A DNA stretch of 5,672 nt from Alphaproteobacteria bacterium (GTDB lineage Bacteria; Pseudomonadota; Alphaproteobacteria; ATCC43930; CGMCC-115725). The notes beneath the pieces were generated by a model. That model had not been told where the DNA came from and did no database searches. It saw only the letters and a program-made list of their open reading frames with translations. The translations under genes were made by a program, and so were the position numbers. The stretch spans positions 1 through 5,672 of the forward strand of contig JASHTP010000081.1 in NCBI GenBank assembly GCA_030040495.1, written 5' to 3'. Below are positions 1 to 5,672 of this stretch, piece by piece. How positions within the stretch are numbered: the stretch's first letter is position 1; each line of letters starts with the position of its first letter.

Positions 1-683
1 CGCTCCGGCACGGCGGCGCCGGTCGCCGCCTCCGTTGCACGGGCGAAGGCCAGCGCCAGCGCCACGGTGCTGTCGCCGGAGACGCGCCCGGCGAGCCGCG
101 CCGCCTCGGCCGGGCGCTTGCCCGCCATCAGGCTCTCCGTGCCCTTGTGCACGTAGCCGAGGCGCTCCTCCAGCCGCACCACCGCCTCGCCGTTGCAATG
201 GAAGCGGAAATGGCCGGGCTCGATGATCCCGGCATGGACCGGGCCGACCGGGATCTGGTGCAGCCCGTCGCCCTGGGCCGGCAGGAAGTCGTACGACGTC
301 GCCCGCCGCGCGCCGCGCCCGCGCCACTGGCCGTGATCGAGCCAGGGCCTTGCGTCGGCGATGCCTTCGGCGACGAGGCCGAAGAGGTCCTGCGCCGCGC
401 GCTCGAGCCGGAGCGCGCCCGGGCGGACGCCGGCGAGCGACGGGAAGCCGCCCGAAGCGCCGGCGAGCGAGGCGACGGCGACGTTGCCGCTCGCCGCTTC
501 GAGGAACGCGGCATGGATCTCCGCCGGCTCCGCCCACAGCCCCAGCAGCGTCCAATCGGCGATGGTGAGGTGGGTGGCGAGGTCGAGCCATTGCTCGCGC
601 GTCAGCGCCCGGCGCGGCCAGGGTCGCTGCGGTCGCGCTTCGCCGCGGGCGAGGAAGGCGAGAAGCTCGGCGCCGTTGCTCAT
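1..683 (-). CDS. hyfG: HyfG/HycE-like NuoC-NuoD fusion, nickel-ligand motif lost (3' partial)
   Basis: The first 227 residues of a fused NuoC-NuoD 'hydrogenase large subunit'; the 3' end runs off the left edge. The N-terminal part (about 1-125) resembles the NuoC domain of HycE/HyfG: FPSLAGVRPGALRLERAAQDLFGL (80-103) then ARPWLDHGQW (111-120). The NuoD-like domain starts near 141: LHQIPVGPVHAGIIEPGHFRF (141-161) with H150, then RLGYVHKGTESLMAGK (174-189), then AGRVSGDSTVALALAFARA (198-216). In functional group 4 [NiFe] hydrogenases this last segment reads R-x-C-G-x-C, and both cysteines bind nickel. Here they are S202 and S205. The only cysteine visible is C163, not at a ligand position. The start ATG (683-681) lies 8 nt after the hyfF stop with GAGGGA (688-693) upstream. 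Probably a redox-arm core subunit that docks on HyfC but is not a hydrogenase. The second C-terminal CxxC motif is off-window. The symbol reflects architecture only; an Ehr large subunit is the better functional label. Confidence 0.88.
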   Translation of the reverse strand, partial: MSNGAELLAFLARGEARPQRPWPRRALTREQWLDLATHLTIADWTLLGLWAEPAEIHAAFLEAASGNVAVASLAGASGGFPSLAGVRPGALRLERAAQDLFGLVAEGIADARPWLDHGQWRGRGARRATSYDFLPAQGDGLHQIPVGPVHAGIIEPGHFRFHCNGEAVVRLEERLGYVHKGTESLMAGKRPAEAARLAGRVSGDSTVALALAFARATEAATGAAVPE

Positions 684-687
684 CCCG

Positions 688-693
688 TCCCTC
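688..693 (-). promoter_or_regulatory. Ribosome binding site for hyfG
   Basis: GAGGGA on the minus strand, 4 nt before the ATG at 683-681 and overlapping the hyfF stop codon (694-692). It supports the chosen start of the large subunit and suggests that ribosomes finishing hyfF reinitiate here. Confidence 0.6.
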
Positions 694-2125
694 AGCCCAA
701 GAGGTCCGCGACGTGGCGGAACCAGGTCACCAGCGGCCCCGGCAGGTAGATGCCCGCGGTCAGCACCAGGGCGAAATGGACGAAGAGCGGGACGAGCGCC
801 GCCGGGCTCGTCTTGCCGCCGCCTTCGCCGGGTCCGAAGGCGAGGCCTTGCAGCCGCATCACCAGCGCGCCGAAGCCCACCAGCAGCCCGAGCAGAACCA
901 GCAGCGCCAGCAGCGGCTGGCGCGCGAAGCTGGTGGTGAGCACCAGGAACTCGCTGGTGAAGACGCCGAAGGGCGGCAGCCCGGCGATGGCGACGACGCC
1001 GATGACGAGCGCCCAGCCGAGCAGCGGCTGGCTCGAGGTGAGGCCGCGGATGTCGGCGATCTTCTGCGTGCCCTTGACCTGCGAGACATGGCCCACGGCG
1101 AAGAAGATCGCCGACTTGGTCAGGCTGTGCATGGTCATGTGCAGCAGGCCGGCGAAGTTGGCGAGCGGTCCGCCCATGCCGAAGGCGAAGGTGATGATGC
1201 CCATATGCTCGATCGAGGAATAGGCGAAGAGCCGTTTGATGTCGCGCCTTCGGTAGAGCATGAAGCTCGCCAGCAGCAGCGAGGCGAGGCCCATGGTGAT
1301 CATCAGCGGGCCGGGCGCCAGCGCCAGCGGATTGCCGGCGAGCAGCATCTTGAAGCGCAGCACGACGTAGAGCGCGACGTTGAGCAGCAGCCCCGACAGC
1401 ACCGCGGAGATCGGCGTCGGGCCTTCGGCGTGGGCGTCCGGCAGCCAGGCGTGCAGCGGCGCGAGGCCGACCTTGGTGCCGTAGCCGACGAGGAGGAAGA
1501 CGAAAGCGAGGTTGAGGATCGCCGGGCTGAAGGCGCCGACCCGCGGCAGGATCGCCGACCAGGTCATCGCCGGCATGCCTTCGCCCATCACCGGCTGCGC
1601 CGCGAGATAGATCAGCGTGGTGCCGAACAGCGCGAGCGCGATGCCGACGCCGCACAGGATGAAGTACTTCCACGCCGCCTCGAGCGCCTCGTGGGTGCGG
1701 TAGAGGCCGACCATGAGCACGGTGGTGAGCGTCGCGCCCTCGAGCGCCACCCACATCACGCCGAGATTGTTGGCGGTGAGCGCCAGCAGCATGGTGAAGC
1801 AGAACGCCTGGTACATGGCGTGATAGAAGCGCAGATAGCGCGCGGCGAGCCGGCCGGACGAGACCTCGTGGATGACGTAGCGCGCGCTGAACAGGCTGGT
1901 GGTGAAGGCGACGAAGGCGGTGAGCGCCACGAGATAGATGTTGAAATCGTCGATCAGCAGCAGCGGCGTCGTCGCCGGCCGGTGGAAGAACGGCATCAGG
2001 CTGGCGGCGAGCGTCAGCGCGGCGGCCAGCACGTTGGCGCGCGCGGCGAGCTTGTAGCCGGGCAGCAGCGCCAGCAGCAGCGCGGACGCGGCGGGGATGG
2101 CGAGGATGAGCTCGACCGGGTTCAC
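692..2125 (-). CDS. hyfF: HyfF-type antiporter-like membrane subunit
   Basis: A 477-residue membrane protein of the NuoN/NuoM/Mrp antiporter family, the second predicted proton channel in this operon. The segment VMWVALEGATLTTVLMVG (123-140) followed by LYRTHEALEAAWKYFILCGV (141-160) is characteristic of HyfF and contains the channel glutamate E129. Next come K218 (VGYGTKVGLAPLHAWLPDAH), the GPTPISAVLSGLLLN segment, RRRDIKRLFAYSSIEHMGI (292-310) and K337 (MHSLTKSAIFF). A late helix ends with R424 (LVMRLQGLAFG) near where other family members carry the terminal lysine or acid; that alignment is tentative. The start is GTG at 2125-2123 inside a GTGA overlap with the hyfE stop, backed by GGGGAG seven bases upstream. 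No in-frame ATG lies nearby. It is shorter than I recall for E. coli HyfF (about 526) but close to NuoN. HyfD is the alternative; the LYRTHEALEAAWKY block favours HyfF. Confidence 0.92.
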   Translation of the reverse strand: MNPVELILAIPAASALLLALLPGYKLAARANVLAAALTLAASLMPFFHRPATTPLLLIDDFNIYLVALTAFVAFTTSLFSARYVIHEVSSGRLAARYLRFYHAMYQAFCFTMLLALTANNLGVMWVALEGATLTTVLMVGLYRTHEALEAAWKYFILCGVGIALALFGTTLIYLAAQPVMGEGMPAMTWSAILPRVGAFSPAILNLAFVFLLVGYGTKVGLAPLHAWLPDAHAEGPTPISAVLSGLLLNVALYVVLRFKMLLAGNPLALAPGPLMITMGLASLLLASFMLYRRRDIKRLFAYSSIEHMGIITFAFGMGGPLANFAGLLHMTMHSLTKSAIFFAVGHVSQVKGTQKIADIRGLTSSQPLLGWALVIGVVAIAGLPPFGVFTSEFLVLTTSFARQPLLALLVLLGLLVGFGALVMRLQGLAFGPGEGGGKTSPAALVPLFVHFALVLTAGIYLPGPLVTWFRHVADLLG

Positions 2126-2793
2126 CGCCGCTCTCCCCGGAAACGCTCCATGTCGTGCACGTCGAGGGTGTCGAAGCGCTCGCGGATATGGAAGAAGAAG
2201 ACGCCGAAGATGATGAAGGCGACCATCACCGAGAAGGCGATGGAGAGCTCGACGACGAGCGGCATGCCCTTGACGCCGACGGCGGCGAGGATGAGGCCGT
2301 TCTCGAGCGACATGAAGCCCACCACCTGGCTCACCGCGTTGCGCCGCGTGATCATCATGAGGAGGCCGAGCAGCACCACCGACAGCGCCGCGGCGAGGCT
2401 CTCGCGTGTCAGCGCGCCCGACGCGGTGGTGATCGGCAGCACCAGCAGGATCGACAGCGCCACCAGCGCCACGCCCACTGTCAGGGTGGCGCCGACGCCG
2501 AGCGCCGTCTCGATGGTGCGGTGGATGTCGAGATAGACGATGATGCGGTGCAGCGCCACGGGAATGACGATCGCCTTGAAGACGAGGGCGATGCCGGCGG
2601 TGATGTAGAGATGCGGCGCCTGCTGCGCGTGCGCCTGCCAGGCCGCGGCGGCGGCGAGGAACAGCGCCTGCCAGGCGTAGATGGTGAGGACGCCGAAGAG
2701 GCGGCGCTGATAGAGCAGCGCGAAGCTCAGCAGCAGCACGCAGGTGTCGAGCCCGTGCGCGGTGTCGTAGCCGAGATTGGCGAAGCTCGGCAT
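2122..2793 (-). CDS. hyfE: HyfE-type (NuoK-related) small membrane subunit
   Basis: A 223-residue integral membrane protein, close in length to E. coli HyfE (about 216). It has roughly six or seven hydrophobic helices. The C-terminal half resembles NuoK: QVVGFMSLENGLILAAVG (156-173) carries a membrane glutamate, E164, and VVELSIAFSVMVAFIIFG (180-197) carries a second, E182. These probably correspond to the two conserved NuoK glutamates of the E-channel, although their spacing here is shorter. The N-terminal half is specific to the HyfE type and has a lysine within a hydrophobic stretch (VFKAIVIPVALHRII, 71-85). The protein ends in a charged tail (HIRERFDTLDVHDMERFRG). The start ATG (2793-2791) shares one base with the hyfC stop, with a weak AGGG (2800-2803) six bases upstream, implying coupled translation. 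Its stop overlaps the next GTG start by 4 nt. In E. coli hyfD would lie between hyfC and this gene; it is absent here. Confidence 0.9.
   Translation of the reverse strand: MPSFANLGYDTAHGLDTCVLLLSFALLYQRRLFGVLTIYAWQALFLAAAAAWQAHAQQAPHLYITAGIALVFKAIVIPVALHRIIVYLDIHRTIETALGVGATLTVGVALVALSILLVLPITTASGALTRESLAAALSVVLLGLLMMITRRNAVSQVVGFMSLENGLILAAVGVKGMPLVVELSIAFSVMVAFIIFGVFFFHIRERFDTLDVHDMERFRGERR
2133..2138 (-). promoter_or_regulatory. Ribosome binding site for hyfF GTG start
   Basis: GGGGAG on the minus strand ends 7 nt before the GTG at 2125-2123. This good Shine-Dalgarno match at ideal spacing decides the non-ATG start of the second antiporter-like subunit; the next in-frame Met is residue 44, already past the first predicted helix. 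Confidence 0.7.
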
Positions 2794-3740
2794 CAGAGGC
2801 CCTGCGAGACGTAGAGGAAGATGGCGGCCAGCAGGCCGAGCAGGAAGGCGCCGCCCAGGAACTCGCCGAGGCGGAAGACGCGCATCTTGGCGATGCTGGT
2901 CTCGAAGAGGGCGAGCACCGCGCCGCCGAGTGCGAGCTTCGCCGCGTAGCTGGCGAGCCCAAGGGCGACGGCGCTGCCGTCGGCGAGGTCGCGCGCCATG
3001 CCCCAGGGGAAGAAGATCGCGGCGATGAGCGAGATATAGAGCAGCAGCTTCACCATCGCTGCCGCCTCGATCAGCGCCAGATGACGGCCGGAATATTCGA
3101 GCACCATCGCCTCGTGCACCATGGTGAGCTCGAGATGCGTCGCGGGGTTGTCGACGGGGATGCGCGCATTCTCGGCGACGGCGACGATGAGCAGCGACAC
3201 CAGCCCCATGAACAGCGAGATGCGGATGCCGACATCGTGCGTCAGCAGGAACTCGGCGATGTGCGGCAGCGAGGTCGAGCGCACCAGCAGCGCCACGGTG
3301 AAGGTGACCATCAGCATCGCCGGCTCGGCGAGCGAGGCGATCATCATCTCGCGCGACGCGCCGATGCCGCCGAAGCTGGTGCCGACGTCCATCCCGGCCA
3401 GCGCCAGCGCGAAGCGCGCGCTCGCCAGCAGCGCCACCAGCGCGATGAGGTCGGCGGTGCGGCCGAGCAGCAGCCCGGTGGCGAAGGTCGGCACGATGGC
3501 GGCGGCGAGCCAGATCGCGGTGAAGACGAGATAGGGGATGACGCGGAACAGCCACGAGGCGTTGGGCGCGAGCACCACCTCCTTGCGCAGCAGCCGCAGC
3601 AGGTCGCGGTAGGGCTGCAGCAGCCCCGGCCCGATGCGGCCGTTGAGCCGCGCCTTGAGCTTGCGCACGAACCCGGTCAGCAGCGGCGCCAGCGCCACCA
3701 GCAGGGCGAACTGCAGGACCTCGTAGAGCGTCCGCGTCAT
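2793..3740 (-). CDS. hyfC: HyfC/HycD-type (NuoH-like) membrane anchor subunit
   Basis: A 315-residue membrane protein of the NuoH/HycD/HyfC family, which links the peripheral redox arm to the proton-pumping arm and in complex I shapes the quinone site. The length agrees with HycD/HyfC (a little over 300). After the first helix comes a basic loop (FVRKLKARLNGRIGPGLLQP, 24-43) and a DLLRLLRKE stretch (46-54), matching the NuoH loop that ends in LLQP and a KLLxKE-like motif. A second loop has GMDVGTSFGGIGASREM (116-132) followed by SLAEP. A third has AENARIPVDNPATHLELTMV (189-208) then HEAMVLEYSGRHLALIE, the counterpart of NuoH's AE(T)xRAPFDLPExExEL...EYSG motif. The ATG at 3740-3738 sits in an ATGA overlap with the previous stop and has GGTGAG (3744-3749) just upstream. 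The gene ends in TGATG, sharing one base with the next start. NuoH of complex I is the alternative, but the DNPATHLELTMVHE form and the neighbours favour the group 4 hydrogenase branch. Confidence 0.94.
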   Translation of the reverse strand: MTRTLYEVLQFALLVALAPLLTGFVRKLKARLNGRIGPGLLQPYRDLLRLLRKEVVLAPNASWLFRVIPYLVFTAIWLAAAIVPTFATGLLLGRTADLIALVALLASARFALALAGMDVGTSFGGIGASREMMIASLAEPAMLMVTFTVALLVRSTSLPHIAEFLLTHDVGIRISLFMGLVSLLIVAVAENARIPVDNPATHLELTMVHEAMVLEYSGRHLALIEAAAMVKLLLYISLIAAIFFPWGMARDLADGSAVALGLASYAAKLALGGAVLALFETSIAKMRVFRLGEFLGGAFLLGLLAAIFLYVSQGL

Positions 3741-5672
3741 TGGCTCACCGCGACGATGAGCAGCAGCAGCACGAGCGCCGCGAACATGAGCGAGAGATAG
3801 CGGCGGATGGTCTGGAACTGCAGCACGTTGATCCGGTCGGCGATGTGCGAGACGAGCCGCACTGCCGGGGCGTAGATCCCCTCCCAGACGGGGTCGTGCA
3901 TGCTCACCTCGAGGCGCGCCGCGCGCGTCTCGCCCGGCGCGGGCATGTCGATGCGCTCGCGCGCGGCGAAGACGACGCTGCCGAACACGCGGCGGATCGG
4001 CTGGGCGAAGCTGCCGGCGGTGTATTGCGTCTGCGGCCGAGGATCGGGGAAGCCGCAATCCCACGGCGCCGAGCGGCGCACCCGGTCGGAGGCGAAGCGG
4101 TGGATGACGAGCGCCAGCAGCGAAGTGAGCGCGGCCACCAGCAGCAGCACGACGCCGCCGCCGTAGGAGCTGTGCTCGGGCCCGAGCGGCGCGAGCCAGA
4201 GCCAGTCGGCGAGCGGCAGCGGCGGGCTCTGCGGCATCAATGTCGCCGCCACCGGCCGCAGCAGCTCGAGCACGGTCTGCGGCAGGATGCCGACGACGGT
4301 GCAGATCGCGGCGAAGCCGGCCATCGGCGCCAGCATGAGCGCGCCGACCTCGCGGGCGTTCGCCGCCGCGGGCCGGCGCGGCCGGCCGAGGAAGACGATG
4401 CCGAAGACCTTGACGAAGCACACCGCGGCGAGCGCCGCGGCGAGCGCCAGCATGGCGCCGACCACGGGCACCGCGAATTTGAGCAGCCATTGCGGCAGCA
4501 GCGAGCCGTTGACGATCGCCTGGAAGGTGAGCCATTCCGAGACGAAGCCGTTGAAGGGCGGCAGCGCCGAGATCGCCACCGCGCCGACGAGAAAGACCAC
4601 CGCGGTCGCCGGCATGCGGTGGATCAGGCCGCCCAGATGCTCCATGTCGCGCTCGTGGGTGGCGACGAGCACCGCGCCGGAGCCGAGGAACAGCAGGCTC
4701 TTGAACATGGCATGGTTGAAGACGTGGAGCAGCGCCGCGGCGAGCGCCAGCACCGCCAGCGCGTCGATGCCGTCGGCACGGAAGGCGAGCGCCAGGCCGA
4801 GGCCGATGACGACGATGCCGATGTTCTCCACCGTGTGGTAGGCGAGCAGCCGCTTGAGGTCGTGCTGCATCACCGCATAGAGCACGCCCATCAGCGCGGT
4901 GACGCCGCCGAGCAGCAGCACGATCACCCCCCACCACCATTGCGCCGGGCCGGCGAGATCGAACACCAGGCGGATGAAGCCGTAGAGCGCCACCTTGGTC
5001 ATGACGCCGCTCATCAGCGCCGAGACGTGGCTCGGCGCCGAGGCATGCGCCGGCGGCAGCCAGACATGGAGCGGCACGACGCCGGCCTTGGAGCCGGCGC
5101 CGATGAGGGCGAGGGCGAAGAAAAGCCCGCTGCGCCACGGGCCGAGCGCCGTGCCGCGCATCGCCGCGAAGGCGTAGTCGCCGCTGCCGCCGGCGAGCAG
5201 CCCGAAGGCGAGCAGCAGCGCGCCCACCCCGATCGACGCCATGACGAGGTAGAGGAGGGCGGCCCGGCGCGTCTCCGCCTCGCGATGGGTGGCGAGCACC
5301 AGCAGCCAGGAGGCGACCGACATCGCCTCCCAGCTCACCAGGAAGCTGAAGGCGTCGTCGGCGACCGGCACCAGGCTCATGCCGGCGAGGAAGGCGGGGT
5401 AGAAGGGCAGCACGCGGCCGGGTTCGGCATCGTGCCTGCCGTAGTCGAGGGCGAAGAGGCTGATCAGCGTGCCCGCCGATCCCACGACGAAGAGGAAGAA
5501 GGCGCCGAGGGCGTCGACGCGGAAATGGGCGCCGATCCAGGGCAGGCCGAGCGGCAGCACGACGCTTTCCGGCGCGGCGCCGGCAGCGAGGAAGCGCGCC
5601 GCCGCGACGGCGGTCGCCGCGGCGGCGAGCGCCGAGAGGCCGTAGACCGGCACCAGCGCGCGCCTTCCGCCG
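3737..5672 (-). CDS. hyfB: HyfB/HycC-type antiporter-like membrane subunit (5' partial)
   Basis: Large multi-spanning membrane subunit of the complex I/Mrp antiporter family (NuoL/M/N-like), expected to form a proton channel in the membrane arm. The frame is open to the right edge. The GTG at 5653-5651 could be read as a start, but the family normally has about 30 more N-terminal residues, so I treat the gene as truncated by the window. Numbering from that GTG, visible features are the channel glutamate E109 (SWEAMSVASW), lysine K189 (GAGSKAGVVPLH), the PAHASAPSHVSALMSG segment with K220, a LLAYHTVENIG segment (269-279), K318 (NHAMFKSLLFLGSG) and K415 in a late helix (CFVKVFG). The C-terminal part (about 529-600) has the APWDCGFP and FAQPIRRVFG motifs that I recognise from HyfB/HycC rather than NuoL, followed by a last membrane helix (about 622-636). 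Its TGA overlaps the next gene's ATG by 4 nt (ATGA). Family is certain; the symbol is by similarity to E. coli hydrogenase-4. Confidence 0.93.
   Translation of the reverse strand, partial: GGRRALVPVYGLSALAAAATAVAAARFLAAGAAPESVVLPLGLPWIGAHFRVDALGAFFLFVVGSAGTLISLFALDYGRHDAEPGRVLPFYPAFLAGMSLVPVADDAFSFLVSWEAMSVASWLLVLATHREAETRRAALLYLVMASIGVGALLLAFGLLAGGSGDYAFAAMRGTALGPWRSGLFFALALIGAGSKAGVVPLHVWLPPAHASAPSHVSALMSGVMTKVALYGFIRLVFDLAGPAQWWWGVIVLLLGGVTALMGVLYAVMQHDLKRLLAYHTVENIGIVVIGLGLALAFRADGIDALAVLALAAALLHVFNHAMFKSLLFLGSGAVLVATHERDMEHLGGLIHRMPATAVVFLVGAVAISALPPFNGFVSEWLTFQAIVNGSLLPQWLLKFAVPVVGAMLALAAALAAVCFVKVFGIVFLGRPRRPAAANAREVGALMLAPMAGFAAICTVVGILPQTVLELLRPVAATLMPQSPPLPLADWLWLAPLGPEHSSYGGGVVLLLVAALTSLLALVIHRFASDRVRRSAPWDCGFPDPRPQTQYTAGSFAQPIRRVFGSVVFAARERIDMPAPGETRAARLEVSMHDPVWEGIYAPAVRLVSHIADRINVLQFQTIRRYLSLMFAALVLLLLIVAVSQ
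3744..3749 (-). promoter_or_regulatory. Ribosome binding site for hyfC
   Basis: GGTGAG on the minus strand lies within the last codons of hyfB, only 3 nt before the ATG at 3740-3738. The spacing is short, so translation of hyfC probably depends partly on coupling through the ATGA overlap. Confidence 0.45.

Noticed and set aside
428..470. A 13-base direct repeat (cgccggcgagcga at 428-440 and 458-470)
   Set aside because: It encodes the repeated SLAG in the large subunit and is common-codon GC-rich sequence; no further copies or mobile-element features accompany it.
713..2536. A 607-codon open frame on the plus strand, antisense to the hyfF and hyfE genes
   Set aside because: Its product is a low-complexity run of Arg, Gln, His, Glu and Asp with no recognisable domain, as expected for the complement of a GC-rich membrane-protein gene. 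The minus-strand frames give clear family matches over the same bases.
3081..3800. A 239-codon plus-strand frame opposite hyfC
   Set aside because: Biased composition (Gln, Arg, His, Glu), no family signature and fully overlapped by hyfC; the same holds for the plus-strand frames at 147-749, 2155-2814 and 4287-4841.
2793..5138. A 781-codon minus-strand frame starting well inside hyfB
   Set aside because: Only the last 315 residues (hyfC from 3740) are a real protein. The upstream part is an Arg/Ala-rich shadow of hyfB. The same artefact extends the apparent hyfF frame to 2962 and the hyfE frame to 3555.
5651..5653. GTG as the true start of hyfB
   Set aside because: The frame stays open for six more codons to the window edge, and aligned HyfB proteins have about 30 additional N-terminal residues including the first helix, so the real start is probably outside the window.
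692..5672. Interpretation as a respiratory complex I (nuo) operon fragment
   Set aside because: The order antiporter-NuoH-HyfE-antiporter-NuoCD fusion, the HyfE-specific N-terminal half, and the HyfB C-terminal CGFP/QPIRRVF block do not match nuo operons, where nuoH is followed by nuoI, J, K, L, M and N.

Overview
The window is a single, tightly packed, minus-strand operon fragment from a GC-rich bacterium. GC is roughly 70% by eye and codon third positions are almost all G or C. The protein sequences fit a proteobacterium, most likely an alphaproteobacterium, but nothing here fixes the genus. No RNA genes, mobile elements, CRISPR arrays or intergenic regions are visible. The only non-coding bases are the 8 nt between the last two genes. 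Both ends of the window fall inside genes.

Read in the direction of transcription (right to left), the order is: hyfB-like antiporter-type subunit (open at its 5' end, about 5672-3737); hyfC-like, NuoH-type quinone-site/anchor subunit (3740-2793); hyfE-like, NuoK-related small membrane subunit (2793-2122); hyfF-like second antiporter-type subunit with a GTG start (2125-692); and a hyfG/hycE-like fused NuoC-NuoD 'hydrogenase large subunit' (683 to the left edge, 3' end missing). Successive genes overlap by 4, 1 and 4 nt, then are separated by 8 nt, so they are almost certainly co-transcribed and translationally coupled. A hyfD homologue, which lies between hyfC and hyfE in E. coli hydrogenase-4, is absent.

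Together the genes encode most of the membrane arm and the start of the peripheral arm of a complex in the family joining respiratory complex I and group 4 membrane-bound [NiFe] hydrogenases. The membrane subunits keep the acidic and lysine residues expected for proton translocation. The large subunit, however, has Ser-Gly-Asp-Ser where a true hydrogenase has the Cys-Gly-x-Cys nickel-ligand motif. The complex is therefore probably not a hydrogenase. It best fits the energy-converting hydrogenase-related (Ehr) complexes, which resemble group 4 hydrogenases but lack the nickel-binding cysteines and whose substrate is not established. This is the main point of interest in the window.
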